Shown one piece after another: positions 45,423 to 54,811 of a DNA stretch of 64,000 bases. The stretch spans positions 3,596,354 through 3,660,353 of the forward strand of contig NZ_NIST01000001.1 in NCBI RefSeq assembly GCF_002335745.1. The letters run 5' to 3'. The notes under the pieces were generated by a model that was given only the letters and a program-made list of their open reading frames with translations, had not been told where the DNA came from and ran no database searches. This DNA comes from Evansella halocellulosilytica. GTDB taxonomy: Bacteria; Bacillota; Bacilli; Bacillales; Salisediminibacteriaceae. The first letter of the stretch is position 1; each line of letters begins with the position of its first letter. A program made the position numbers and the translations under genes.

Positions 45423-46373
45423 CTGTCACGGTCAGGTACTTACATTTTACTTATTGGCGTTATGTTTATATGGGGACTGAATGTAGTTGCGGTAAAATTT
45501 TTAATAGACTATTTTCCTCCTGTTGCGATGCAAAGTTCGCGAATATTTTTAGCTGGTTTATGCGCATTGATTGTTTTATATTTTTTGAAAGATTTACGGA
45601 AGCTAACGAGGACTGAATGGCGTTATACGATATGTGCTGCGATCTTTGGCCAGTTAGCTCATCATTCATTGCTAGCAATAGGATTAATGGAAACTACAGC
45701 ATCAAATGCTGCTTTAATACTCGGTTTAATACCACTTGCCACTTCAATTTTCGCGATCATCTTTTTTCGTGATGTGTTAACATGGCTTCGAACAGTAGGG
45801 ATTATCTTCGGTTTCACGGGGGTGGCTATCGTTGTATTTAATAGTGGACCTGTCGATACAGTATCCAGAGGAGATGTCCTCATTTTTATTTCTATGCTTG
45901 CACAAGCGTTTAGTTTCATCGTCATTAAAAAGGTAACATCGACGTTATCATCTAGACAGATGACTGCAATTATGCTGCTAATCGGCTCAATGTTCTTACT
46001 TGTAACAAGCTTTATTTTCGAGCCTGGTGGTTTTCAGGAGTTCAAAAATGGGTCAGTTATCGTCTGGTCTGTTTTTCTCCTTTCTGCTATATTCGCTACA
46101 GGGCTCGGCCATATTCTTTATAATGCTGCCATTAATCAAATCGGAGCGGGGCAAACGGCCATATTTAATAACTTTGTCCCATTTTTTGCTTTGATTGGCT
46201 CCTTCTTCTTTTTAGGAGAACCGATATTTTTATCTCAAACGATTGGTTTCTTATTCATTGTATTAGGAGTTCTTTTCGGTACAGGTTACTTGGAAGATAT
46301 ATTAAAAAAGCGTCACATTCGTAAAAGGCAGCGACCGAACGAAAAAGAGTCAGGAAACAATCGGTCAGCTTGA
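45423..46373 (+). CDS. EamA/DMT transporter, CTG start proposed
   Basis: A ten-helix drug/metabolite transporter of the EamA type. The first ATG (45462) would cut the first helix in half. The frame is open upstream, and a CTG at 45423 stands behind GAAGGGG, giving SRSGTYILLIGVMFIWGLNV as a complete first helix and 316 residues in total. No ATG, GTG or TTG exists in frame between. It follows dppA by 32 bases, so it may export products of D-peptide hydrolysis; substrate unknown. The C-terminus is Lys/Arg-rich. Confidence 0.82.
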   Translation: MSRSGTYILLIGVMFIWGLNVVAVKFLIDYFPPVAMQSSRIFLAGLCALIVLYFLKDLRKLTRTEWRYTICAAIFGQLAHHSLLAIGLMETTASNAALILGLIPLATSIFAIIFFRDVLTWLRTVGIIFGFTGVAIVVFNSGPVDTVSRGDVLIFISMLAQAFSFIVIKKVTSTLSSRQMTAIMLLIGSMFLLVTSFIFEPGGFQEFKNGSVIVWSVFLLSAIFATGLGHILYNAAINQIGAGQTAIFNNFVPFFALIGSFFFLGEPIFLSQTIGFLFIVLGVLFGTGYLEDILKKRHIRKRQRPNEKESGNNRSA

Positions 46374-46394
46374 TAAGGAAACACGAAGGCCAAG

Positions 46395-46428
46395 AGAGGA
46401 GGTGTCTGGAGAACACCACCTCTTTTTT
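46395..46428 (+). terminator. terminator of the D-peptide/EamA operon
   Basis: AGAGGAGGTGT pairs with ACACCACCTCT (one mismatch) around a 7-base loop, followed by six T. Confidence 0.88.
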
Positions 46429-46544
46429 CATTATATAATCCAATAAAATTCGAAATCTCTATCTGCGAATAAACTGCACAGCACTATTCGAATAAGATGG
46501 GCAATCGCCGTCTGTCACTCTTTTGAGTACGTGATGAAAAAATA

Positions 46545-46566
46545 TTAACGATTACAGTATCGTTAA
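46545..46566. promoter_or_regulatory. TTAACGAT inverted repeat in the gap before the AI-2E gene
   Basis: TTAACGAT and ATCGTTAA are perfect inverted copies with a 6-base spacer, about 147 bases before the AI-2E-family start. It is a candidate operator. The rest of the 284-base gap shows no gene. Confidence 0.4.
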
Positions 46567-46712
46567 CAGGGAGTAGGGAAATAAATATACAAATAAACTA
46601 AATCAAAATCTTAGCCGTTCTAAATAAATAGTTAAGAAGCATCATAATGTTAACGACTGACGTCTTAAACAAGTACATAATATAGTTGCAGTAAAAGAAG
46701 GGAATTTTCTAC

Positions 46713-47816
46713 GTGTATTTAAATATTTTGAAAGCCGGTTCAATTATTTTAATGATATTTCTCATTTTCTATTTAGGAGGTTTAATTGATTGGGTATTTA
46801 GGCCTTTAATTGTGTTTGTCCAAACTTTATTTGTTCCAATCCTTCTCTCAGGAATACTCTACTATTTATTTAGACCTGCCGTTCATTTTTTAAGTAAAAA
46901 AGCACCAAGAGCGCTGGCAATATTGATATTATATGTATCTCTACTTGGATTAGGAATTGGTCTCATTTCAATTATTGGACCTGAATTGCAAAAACAAATT
47001 ACAAACTTAATTAACAGCATCCCCAATATTATTACAGACTTACAATTATTACTCGTGAGTATTCAGGATATTGAACTTGTACAACGTTTTGGTTTAGAAG
47101 CGTTCTTTAATTTGGAAGAACAACTTGAACAATTTGGTGCTTTTGTAAGTGTGATTTTAGGTGATCTTGTTGCAAATACGATTGATTTTATCGGTACAAT
47201 ATTTAGTATGTTACTCCTTTTAATTATTGTACCTTTTATCCTTTTCTATTTATTAAAGGAAGGGGAGAAATTCCCTAATTATTTACTAAAATTTTTTAGT
47301 AAAGAAAAACAAATCTTGGTTCAACCAATCTTAACAAACATGGATAAGACAATAAGTAATTACATTCAAGGGGTACTAATTGTTTGTTTCTTTATTGGAT
47401 TCCTTTACTATATTGGTTTTGTAAGTATAGGGATCGAGTACGCATTGATCCTTGCGATTATCGGTATGATTACAAATGTCATCCCTTATGTGGGGCCATG
47501 GATCGGTGCAATTCCATCTGTTATTGTTGGTCTGCTACACTCTCCTTTACAGGCGCTACTCGTTTTAATCATTGTTGTTGTCATTCAACAAATCGAGAGT
47601 ATTTTTGTTCAACCTCAAATCATTGGAAAGAAAATGTCGATCCACCCGGTAACGGTTTTAATTTTAGTATTAGTTGCAGGTCGTTTTATCGGGATAGTTG
47701 GAATGGTTCTGGTTATACCGACATATGCCATTTCAAAAGTTTTTGTCACTCATCTATATCGGTTATGGAAATTGAAAAAAGAGGAAGAGGAAGATGAAAA
47801 AGTAAATGTAACATAA
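46713..47816 (+). CDS. AI-2E family transporter-like membrane protein
   Basis: A 367-residue protein with seven to eight membrane helices. The paired N-terminal helices, the amphipathic middle (PNIITDLQLLLVSIQD) and the motif IGMITNVIPYVGPWIGAIP are typical of the family that includes TqsA and YtvI-like proteins. Members export small molecules or move Na+; the substrate here is unknown. It starts at GTG after AGAAGGGA. It is monocistronic. Confidence 0.85.
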   Translation: MYLNILKAGSIILMIFLIFYLGGLIDWVFRPLIVFVQTLFVPILLSGILYYLFRPAVHFLSKKAPRALAILILYVSLLGLGIGLISIIGPELQKQITNLINSIPNIITDLQLLLVSIQDIELVQRFGLEAFFNLEEQLEQFGAFVSVILGDLVANTIDFIGTIFSMLLLLIIVPFILFYLLKEGEKFPNYLLKFFSKEKQILVQPILTNMDKTISNYIQGVLIVCFFIGFLYYIGFVSIGIEYALILAIIGMITNVIPYVGPWIGAIPSVIVGLLHSPLQALLVLIIVVVIQQIESIFVQPQIIGKKMSIHPVTVLILVLVAGRFIGIVGMVLVIPTYAISKVFVTHLYRLWKLKKEEEEDEKVNVT

Positions 47817-47860
47817 TAATATTCGCTAAAGGGAGAATTCAATAAATAGCGAAGTGATGA

Positions 47861-47889
47861 AAGACCAATAAACAATAACCATTGGTCTT
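47861..47889 (+). terminator. hairpin after the AI-2E-family gene
   Basis: AAGACCAAT pairs with ATTGGTCTT around an 11-base loop, with a weak T-rich tail. Confidence 0.6.
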
Positions 47890-48008
47890 CTTAAATATAT
47901 CGTATTTATGTTATGGACCTTTTCAGTCATTATCGGTTATAAATAGAAGCCTGTTTATGATCATTTAAACGATCGTTTAAAGAACGTAGTAAACCACCTT
48001 TGGTAATG

Positions 48009-48794
48009 CTAATATGCTGGAATTAAGTTCTTCCGTCTCATCCATTCTCTCATTAAAGCATTACACGCTTGAGGGGACTTTGTTGGAACTTGATGTTTTG
48101 TTTTTTCGACATGTACAACTTCAACATCTCGGAGTAATTGTCGATAAACATATTGATATGATTGGATGTAATGATCATTAGCACCGTAAATTAATAATAA
48201 AGGTACACTTATATGGTGTAGCCGATCTATGCAGTTGTAATGTAAGCCAAGATCATATTGCTTTGCCAACATATTTGAATCTGTTCGTTTCATTTCATGA
48301 TATAATTCCTCTGCATGTTGATTGTCAGTGAAATGACTTTTAGCAAGAGCTGATCCTAAAAGGGTCTTTAGCGCATTTTTCGCGGCCCATATGCCGATTT
48401 GATATTCTTTTTCCAACAAAAAGCTTTTTACTGCAGGGTAGCCTCCAATGAGTATGAGACCCATTGTTCGTTCAGGAAATGTGAGCGCAAATTCTTGGGC
48501 GATGAGTGCCCCGTTTGAGTAGCCACAAATTACCGCTTTTCTCACTTTGTTAGAATCTAAAACTCGTTTCACATCATAAGCAAGCTGTGACATTGTCATC
48601 GGTACAGAACTTCTACCACTGCGACCATCACCTCTTATATCAAACATGATTAACTTACATTCATTCAGTAAAGGTACTTGATAACGAAATGTAAGGTGGC
48701 CAACACCTGGTGGAGGAATAAAAATAACTGGAGTTCCTTTTCCTATCTTTTCATAATAAATAGATGGTTGACGTTTTTCCTTGGCATACGGCAT
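48009..48794 (-). CDS. alpha/beta hydrolase
   Basis: A 261-residue hydrolase. The nucleophile elbow is GYSNGA (Ser near residue 94), the acid is in YGANDHYI and the His in KTKHQVPT. The oxyanion region is FIPPPGVGH and the turn is DIRGDGRSG. The substrate is not evident. The ribosome site AAGGAG lies rather far (13 bases) from the ATG. It is monocistronic on the minus strand. Confidence 0.85.
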   Translation of the reverse strand: MPYAKEKRQPSIYYEKIGKGTPVIFIPPPGVGHLTFRYQVPLLNECKLIMFDIRGDGRSGRSSVPMTMSQLAYDVKRVLDSNKVRKAVICGYSNGALIAQEFALTFPERTMGLILIGGYPAVKSFLLEKEYQIGIWAAKNALKTLLGSALAKSHFTDNQHAEELYHEMKRTDSNMLAKQYDLGLHYNCIDRLHHISVPLLLIYGANDHYIQSYQYVYRQLLRDVEVVHVEKTKHQVPTKSPQACNALMREWMRRKNLIPAY

Positions 48795-49008
48795 CTACTT
48801 GTTTCAACTCCTTATCGACTCTAAAATTTAAAATAATACCTTTTCCATGTTGCAGGGGAGGTAAAATCAGTCTGCTAATCGTGTCTAAAAACTTCCTGTA
48901 ACGTCACTATATAACTATTTAAGCTTTTTCCCATCATAATGGTAGAAGCAGCAAAAGAATACGATCTAGTCATCATACAAATGAGGGTAAACTTGTAGAT
49001 CTAGGTCC
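48795..49008. other. gap without a gene
   Basis: A 20-codon frame (48939-48998; VEAAKEYDLVIIQMRV) looks like a scrap of a longer protein but has no ribosome site. Nothing else is visible before the ger terminator. Confidence 0.3.
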
Positions 49009-49028
49009 AAAAAAGGAGACATTCTCCT
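49009..49028 (-). terminator. terminator of the ger operon
   Basis: On the minus strand AGGAGA-ATG-TCTCCT is followed by TTTTTT. The stem is short but the T run is clear. Confidence 0.6.
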
Positions 49029-49105
49029 ATTAACTCATATGTTTACTCCTACCTTTTCAAAATCCAGAGCACCTTACGTAGCGGAAGTGTATGAACATCT
49101 GAATG

Positions 49106-50635
49106 CTAAACCTGCTTTTTTTGATCGATATTTTGGGGTTCCGATGGCCGATTTTTCATAACCGACATCGGCGCACGGAAGATGAGATCAAGCCAGTCCA
49201 TTATGTGGAATGGGGCAAAAGGAGAGAGATAATAACTCCCGAAACTGCGCAGGCCGACAAGGTGGATAATGATACATATAAATACGAGAACCATTCCGTA
49301 TAGACCGATCGTTGCCGCAGCTAACATCATGATAAATCGTAAAATACGAAAAGCAATGCTTACATTGTACGCTGGAAGAGCGAAAGAGGAAATAGCCGTT
49401 ATTGCAACGACAATGACCATAATCGGACTGACGAACCCTGCTCGAACCGCTGCTTCTCCTATGATTATGCCTCCAACAATCCCGATAGTAGAGCCGACGA
49501 TGCGCGGCAGGCGAACACCGGCTTCACGTAGCAATTCTAATGAGATCTCCATGATAATCGCCTCCACAAAGGAAGGGAAAGGTACACCTTCTCGAGCTGC
49601 AGCAATGGAAAGGGCGAGTTGTGTAGGGATCATTCCTTGATGGAACGAGACCACAGCTATATATAAAGCTGGTAAAAAGATCGATATAAATGCTGCACCG
49701 TAACGTAAAACGCGAATCAGTGAACCTATTAACCAGTTCTCATAATAATCTTCCGGTGATTTGAGTAATCCTTGAAGCGTCATAGGAGTGATGAGTGCAA
49801 ACGGTGTCCCATCAAGTAATATAACCACATGACCTTCCATCAGAGCACGCACGACTTTATCGGGGCGTTCTGTATATAAAAACTGTGGAAATACCGTAAA
49901 AACATTGTCCTGCACAAGCTGTTCCAAAACGCCGGATTCTGGTACGATGTCCGTATCAATACAAGCAATACGGTAACGAACTTCCTCCACTAAATCGTCA
50001 TTCGTAATACCTTTCATAAAAATGATAGCAAATTTACTTTTTGATCGACGGCCAATTTCACCTAATTGCACCGTGAAATTTGGATCTTTAATTCGGGAAC
50101 GTATCAAAGAAATATTCGTTAGGACGTTTTCGATAAAACCGTCTCTCGGCCCACGAACCACTACTTCAGTTTCAGGCTCTTCAACGCTACGTTTTTCGGA
50201 ATGCTGTGTATCTAACGTTATAAGTTTTTCAACCCCATCAACAACAAGTATGGCATCACCGGACATAAATGGAAGTAACGCTTCATCAAACGTATCATAA
50301 ACAGATACAGAAAGAACGGACAGGATTTTCTCGCTTAATACATTGGGAAGGTCTTTTGTATTCACGTCTTTTAATTTTTCTTTAGATAGGTGAATGAGAG
50401 GTTTAAGCACATCGTCTTCGATCGTTTCTTCATCGCACACCCCTTTAATATAAAACAATCCCGCAGGAATAGAGTCGCCAATGATCAGATCCCGGAGGAC
50501 AACATCGTCACTTTCCCCGACAATGTTCTGCACGGAATTAATCGTAGCCTGAAGGTGGGGAGAAAGAATGACATTATACTCATCTTGTTCACGTACTTCA
50601 TAGGTGTTTAATTTTTTGAATAGCTTCTTCAACAT
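49106..50635 (-). CDS. spore germination receptor A subunit (GerA/GerK-A family)
   Basis: A 509-residue membrane protein. A soluble N-terminal half (about residues 1-265) with RDLIIGDSIPAGLFYIKG and VRGPRDGFIENV is followed by about five membrane helices. Together with the B and C subunits it forms a germinant receptor in the spore inner membrane. The frame opens at 50671, but the ATG at 50635 follows AAAGAGGTG at seven bases. It is the last gene of the operon rather than the first. The charged tail ends PQNIDQKKQV. Confidence 0.93.
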   Translation of the reverse strand: MLKKLFKKLNTYEVREQDEYNVILSPHLQATINSVQNIVGESDDVVLRDLIIGDSIPAGLFYIKGVCDEETIEDDVLKPLIHLSKEKLKDVNTKDLPNVLSEKILSVLSVSVYDTFDEALLPFMSGDAILVVDGVEKLITLDTQHSEKRSVEEPETEVVVRGPRDGFIENVLTNISLIRSRIKDPNFTVQLGEIGRRSKSKFAIIFMKGITNDDLVEEVRYRIACIDTDIVPESGVLEQLVQDNVFTVFPQFLYTERPDKVVRALMEGHVVILLDGTPFALITPMTLQGLLKSPEDYYENWLIGSLIRVLRYGAAFISIFLPALYIAVVSFHQGMIPTQLALSIAAAREGVPFPSFVEAIIMEISLELLREAGVRLPRIVGSTIGIVGGIIIGEAAVRAGFVSPIMVIVVAITAISSFALPAYNVSIAFRILRFIMMLAAATIGLYGMVLVFICIIIHLVGLRSFGSYYLSPFAPFHIMDWLDLIFRAPMSVMKNRPSEPQNIDQKKQV

Positions 50636-50667
50636 TGATTTACACCTCTTTCCGTACTTATCCTGTG

Positions 50668-51912
50668 TCAATCCAAATTTTCCTGAAGCATGTAATGTCG
50701 TATTTTCACGGTGGCATTTATAGAAACCCGAGCTTGTTGAAACGCTTGATCCTCACCGTCCCACGTCTCACGTATTTCTTCCCAATAATCATATTCTTTG
50801 TGTTTAACCTGTTCTATAAAGTCAAACACATCAGTATGAAACTCATGCTGCCCTTTGTCAATGACATCTCGAGCCTGCTTTTCGATTGTCTCTTCAACTT
50901 CAGCTTCCAACTGGCGGAGGGTCCCTTGGTCATTGATATCTACATCATGCATCCAGCTTTCCGTTAACATGCCTTCGACTTTAATCTCAAGATTGAAAAT
51001 GTTCTGGTCATTTTTGCGTTCATATTCTACTTCTGTTGCCATTTCATCCGTTTCAAAGATGATATAGGATCCTACATCCAGTTCCTCACGATCAACTTTC
51101 ACTCTCAGCACGCCGTTTTCGGCTTCCCCCATTACCCAGTTGTATCCTTTTATATCATACTCACCTAACCATCCAATCATTTTATTCTCGATGCCATGGA
51201 TGACAGCAGCTCCAGCTACAACAAATTCTCCTTCATTTCCACTCGTTGTAATACGGGGAATAATATAGCTGCGTTTGCCGATGAGCCGTTCGGATATATC
51301 ACCAACTTCTCGGATTCTAGGCATTTGTAGCACATGAGATTCATTCTCGATCAATCTCTCGATAAACAAAGATGGCATATTGTCAAGCGGAACGGGTTGC
51401 TCTAGAATCGCTTTCGCGTCTCCTTGGGAAATCAAGACGTGAGTACGACGGCGCATTTTATGATCACGGATATAAAAGTCCATTAAATGCATGATCATAC
51501 CCTGACGTGCAAGCTCTTCATTAATCACCAAAATATTTAAATGCTCAAAGTTTAATTTACGGCTCATTTTTGCGGCAACTCTCCGTGCTGCATCCATATT
51601 GGTTATATTCGTGGAGACGACATTATAATGAGCTTGGTTGGTTGCGTCTCCTTTGCCTTCGTTTCCTGCCTCACCGAGACGATCTGGGATAGCAATTTGG
51701 TGCGAGAGACGGAACAAATGCTGGCGCTGTTCATCGGGAATGGTTTCCCCAATTTCACGTTCGATTTGTGCTATTTCTTGCTCTTCATTTTCCACGGGAT
51801 CAAAGGCTACACCCATCACAAATCCGACATCTTCAATTTCCGTACGATCCCAGCATCCAATTAATAAAAAAACAAAGGTGGATAGTGACAGCGTAAAAAA
51901 TAACCTTTTCAT
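50668..51912 (-). CDS. spore germination receptor C subunit (lipoprotein)
   Basis: A 414-residue GerC-type lipoprotein. The signal peptide ends in the lipobox LIGC (KRLFFTLSLSTFVFLLIGCW), placing it on the outer face of the spore inner membrane. VVAGAAVIHGIENKMIGWL and the C-terminal Ger(x)C domain fit the family. The frame extends to 52107, but the ATG at 51912 begins the signal peptide and overlaps the preceding B gene by ATGA, so the two are translationally coupled. Confidence 0.93.
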   Translation of the reverse strand: MKRLFFTLSLSTFVFLLIGCWDRTEIEDVGFVMGVAFDPVENEEQEIAQIEREIGETIPDEQRQHLFRLSHQIAIPDRLGEAGNEGKGDATNQAHYNVVSTNITNMDAARRVAAKMSRKLNFEHLNILVINEELARQGMIMHLMDFYIRDHKMRRRTHVLISQGDAKAILEQPVPLDNMPSLFIERLIENESHVLQMPRIREVGDISERLIGKRSYIIPRITTSGNEGEFVVAGAAVIHGIENKMIGWLGEYDIKGYNWVMGEAENGVLRVKVDREELDVGSYIIFETDEMATEVEYERKNDQNIFNLEIKVEGMLTESWMHDVDINDQGTLRQLEAEVEETIEKQARDVIDKGQHEFHTDVFDFIEQVKHKEYDYWEEIRETWDGEDQAFQQARVSINATVKIRHYMLQENLD

Positions 51913-53060
51913 AAGGTGCGCTGCTCCTTTACTTTGCCAGTCTCTCTCTTTCGCCACAAAATGGTAATGTAACCAATTAAGAGGCCAGTAATCCATAGGA
52001 ACAAGGCAAGTATTCCGATCCAATCTCCCAATTGAAGTGCTTCGGTGATTGATTCGGGTATGAATGCAACAATAAAAGCGACAAAGACAATAATTGCCGT
52101 CAGCCATTTTCCCTCTTTTGGATGAGGATTCATCGAGTCAGGCTGAGAATAAAATTGATCCTTAATGATATGGATAGCGAGCAACTGGCAAATGATCATT
52201 GTCGTGAACAAAGACAGCGTCCATATGGTAATCATTAGAGATTCTATATGCTCAAAGAAACCGCCTGGAAATTCGATTGCCTTAGCCAATTCGATTGTTG
52301 TAAATGGAATCACTTTTGCCTCATCGACACTGAACACGAAATATGTAAAGATGGTGACTAAGATATAGGACAGAGTGGCTACTGCAACAGCTATATTCAT
52401 TGGCCAAGCACGTAGTTGGTCTGTTTTCATATGTGCCACGAAAAACATTAATATTTCACTTCCAACTAGGCCGAGCAGCACATCTGGAAAAGCCTTTAAA
52501 ACATGACCAATTCCTTTTGGAGCTATAGGGCGCAAGGCATCAAGTTCAACTTGGTCAATATTAAGTAGAAAAACGAACAGCAAAACAATTAAGATAATCG
52601 GGACGAAAATAAGGTTCATATGCACGATGCCTGGTAACCCTTTCGTGACTGCATAACTAGTTACTATCAAAATGCTGGCTACGATCGCAGTAGCTGGGGT
52701 ACGATCTAACAGATACATATCCAGTACAATGTTTAACATACGAGCTTCCCATCCGAGTAAGGTGACAAAGTATACAAAAAATAAAACAGCAAAAATAAAA
52801 GCCCACCATTTCCCAAGTGCCCCTTGTTTTAAGTATTGCAGTAGTGTTTTCCCTGGAAAATGTTTTTGCATATGAACATAAAGAACGATCGGCACCATTG
52901 TGACGAGACCGGCAATGATGAGAGTTAACCACCCATCGGCTGTATCTAGTGTAACAGCCAGTGGTCCTGGAAAAGTTAAAATCGCAACTCCGATAAAATA
53001 AGCAAGTAAGCTGGTGCTTATTTCCAGAGGAGAGGCGACATACTTACCTTGGTTATCCAT
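51909..53060 (-). CDS. spore germination receptor B subunit, copy 2
   Basis: A 383-residue, ten-helix protein of the APC-type GerB family, thought to bind the germinant. SPLEISTSLLAYFIGVAILTFP is the N-terminal helix. The true start is the ATG at 53060 behind GGGGGT; the longer frame to 53285 is the mirror of the neighbour gene. It is very similar to copy 1 just upstream (44-base gap), a tandem duplication. Differences in the middle helices may change ligand preference. Confidence 0.93.
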   Translation of the reverse strand: MDNQGKYVASPLEISTSLLAYFIGVAILTFPGPLAVTLDTADGWLTLIIAGLVTMVPIVLYVHMQKHFPGKTLLQYLKQGALGKWWAFIFAVLFFVYFVTLLGWEARMLNIVLDMYLLDRTPATAIVASILIVTSYAVTKGLPGIVHMNLIFVPIILIVLLFVFLLNIDQVELDALRPIAPKGIGHVLKAFPDVLLGLVGSEILMFFVAHMKTDQLRAWPMNIAVAVATLSYILVTIFTYFVFSVDEAKVIPFTTIELAKAIEFPGGFFEHIESLMITIWTLSLFTTMIICQLLAIHIIKDQFYSQPDSMNPHPKEGKWLTAIIVFVAFIVAFIPESITEALQLGDWIGILALFLWITGLLIGYITILWRKRETGKVKEQRTL

Positions 53061-53104
53061 GATACATACCCCCATTTGTTTCATTATGTGTAGAGCTACC
53101 AAGA

Positions 53105-54238
53105 TTATGTATGAATGGAATCTTTTTTTCTCCACCAAACAGTGAAATAGCCGACAACGATGCCACAAAGAAATAGTCCCATCCCCAACATTCCTATCCA
53201 ATCCCCGAACTGCATCGTTTCTGTAACCGATTCGGGAATGAATGCGAAGATGATGGCAAAAAAAACAATGACTGCTGCTAGCCATTTGCTTTTTTTTGGT
53301 GGTCGATTCGTCGGGGAGATCTGGGAGAAAAATTGATCTTCCAGTATGTGCACAGCCAACAATTGAGACATGGCAGCTGTATTAAAAATAGACATTGTCC
53401 ATACGGTGATCATCATGGATTCAATCCGTTCAAAGAAACCACCTGGAATTTCGATTGCTTTGGCCAGCTCAACCGTGGTAAATGCGATTACCTTTGATTC
53501 ATCCACACTAAACACAGTATAAGTGATTAAAGTAACAAAAACATAAGAAAGCATAATAACCCCAATCCCGATGTTTAATGGAAGTGCGTACAGCTTATCT
53601 GCTTTCATATGCGCCATGAAAAAAAATAAAATCTCAATTCCAACAAAAGCGAGTGCGACATCTGGTACCGCTTTAAACATATGAAAGACTCCTTTTGGGA
53701 CTAGTGGAAGTAGAGGACCTAATTCGAAATGATCGACGTTAAACGAGAGAACGCCCAGTAATACAAGTAAAATAATCGGGGTAAACAGTACATTTAGATG
53801 GATAATACCAGAAACCCCTTTACTCACGGCATAGCTTGTTACAAGTAAAATACTAGATACAATTACAACTGTAGGTGTACGATCAATTAAATACAATCCG
53901 GTGACGATAGACAATACACGTACTTCAAAACCTAGTAAAGTGACAAAGTAGACGATAAATAAAACAGCGAAAATAAAAGCCCACCATTTACCGACTGCGC
54001 CTTGTCTCAAATATTCCAGAAATGTCTGTCCAGGAAAATGTTTTTGCAGGTGAACAAACAAGAAGACTAATACCATGACCATAAAACCAGATACTATGAT
54101 GGTTATCCACCCATCAGCAGTATCTAACGTATCGGCCAAAGTCCCTGGTATCGTTAAAACCCCAACACCGATAATAAAGGCGATCAAGGAGATGCTCATT
54201 TCCAGGGGGGAAATAACATATTTATCTTGGTTATTCAT
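53105..54238 (-). CDS. spore germination receptor B subunit, copy 1
   Basis: A 377-residue GerB-type permease-like subunit with SPLEMSISLIAFIIGVGVLTIP at the N-terminus and about ten helices. It starts with an ATG after AAGGAGGGG. It is the first large gene of the operon and a close paralogue of the next gene, sharing blocks such as GKWWAFIFAVLF and SVDESKVIAFTT / SVDEAKVIPFTT. Two B subunits with single A and C partners suggest alternative receptor assemblies. Confidence 0.93.
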   Translation of the reverse strand: MNNQDKYVISPLEMSISLIAFIIGVGVLTIPGTLADTLDTADGWITIIVSGFMVMVLVFLFVHLQKHFPGQTFLEYLRQGAVGKWWAFIFAVLFIVYFVTLLGFEVRVLSIVTGLYLIDRTPTVVIVSSILLVTSYAVSKGVSGIIHLNVLFTPIILLVLLGVLSFNVDHFELGPLLPLVPKGVFHMFKAVPDVALAFVGIEILFFFMAHMKADKLYALPLNIGIGVIMLSYVFVTLITYTVFSVDESKVIAFTTVELAKAIEIPGGFFERIESMMITVWTMSIFNTAAMSQLLAVHILEDQFFSQISPTNRPPKKSKWLAAVIVFFAIIFAFIPESVTETMQFGDWIGMLGMGLFLCGIVVGYFTVWWRKKDSIHT

Positions 54239-54319
54239 TTGGCCCCTCCTTGCAGCTACAAATTTCCGTTAGCAACCATTACTGAGCATGATTTACTATG
54301 AACATACTTGACGACTATG

Positions 54320-54541
54320 CTACTTACGCATCGATACTCGTTCGTTTCGTTGTTTCTCTAGTAACTCTTTACGCTTCTTCTGGTTATGTTCGTACATCCA
54401 TGGTTGCCTAGTGATTCGCACCAACCACTCGAAGATGTATTGATTAGCAACAATGAACAGCATAGTAAAGACCGCTACCCAAAATACTTGACGTGAAGGC
54501 ATGAATCCCATTACTCGGTCTAGCAGCTCTTCTTCTCCCAT
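54320..54541 (-). CDS. small membrane protein leading the ger operon (possible D-type subunit)
   Basis: A 73-residue protein with one clear membrane helix (VFWVAVFTMLFIVANQYIFEW) followed by a strongly basic tail (NQKKRKELLEKQRNERV). It lies 81 bases upstream of the first B gene on the same strand. Some ger operons carry a small D gene for a two-helix modulator; this one has one clear helix, so the match is only partial. The start follows GAGGTG at a long 11-base spacing. Confidence 0.65.
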   Translation of the reverse strand: MGEEELLDRVMGFMPSRQVFWVAVFTMLFIVANQYIFEWLVRITRQPWMYEHNQKKRKELLEKQRNERVSMRK

Positions 54542-54615
54542 AGGTTCTATTCACCTCTTACCTTTAAATTTGATTTTATTTTCATTAACATGTGCTGCCA
54601 TAAAATAATTATTCG

Positions 54616-54644
54616 TAGAATTTGGTGAACGCGTTTTTATATGC
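54616..54644 (-). promoter_or_regulatory. possible sigmaG promoter of the ger operon
   Basis: On the minus strand GCATA (54644-54640), a 17-base spacer and AATTCTA (54622-54616) resemble the forespore sigmaG pattern GHATR / CATNMTA with one mismatch. A perfect 18-base palindrome, AGATTTATTAATAAATCT, lies just upstream (54652-54669). Confidence 0.35.
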
Positions 54645-54687
54645 GATTGATAGATTTATTAATAAATCTGTTATTTTAACTACTTAA

Positions 54688-54720
54688 AGAGGATGTTCAA
54701 AAAGTGCGGGAAAAATAGCA
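54688..54720 (+). repeat. head of the GTTCAAAAAGT intergenic repeat
   Basis: AGAGGATGTTCAAAAAGTGC then GGGAAAAATAGCA matches the heads at 43045 and 14251. The inner part and inverted end are absent. Confidence 0.5.
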
Positions 54721-54811
54721 GTCGATTGGATATGTTTGATTAATATTGGCAAGGGATTGTGAAGAAGTGTTCATCGTTGTCACAGTTGCTGATTCTACTA
54801 GGTGGATTTTA

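Noticed and set aside
48939-48998. Twenty-codon frame resembling a universal stress protein scrap
   Set aside because: Similarity is only impressionistic and there is no ribosome site.
50668-52107. Longer N-terminus for the GerC lipoprotein
   Set aside because: It would bury the signal peptide; the ATG at 51912 overlaps the previous stop and begins the lipoprotein signal.
51909-53285. Longer N-terminus for the second GerB protein
   Set aside because: The extra 75 residues are an out-of-frame reading of the neighbouring B gene; a normal start with ribosome site exists at 53060.
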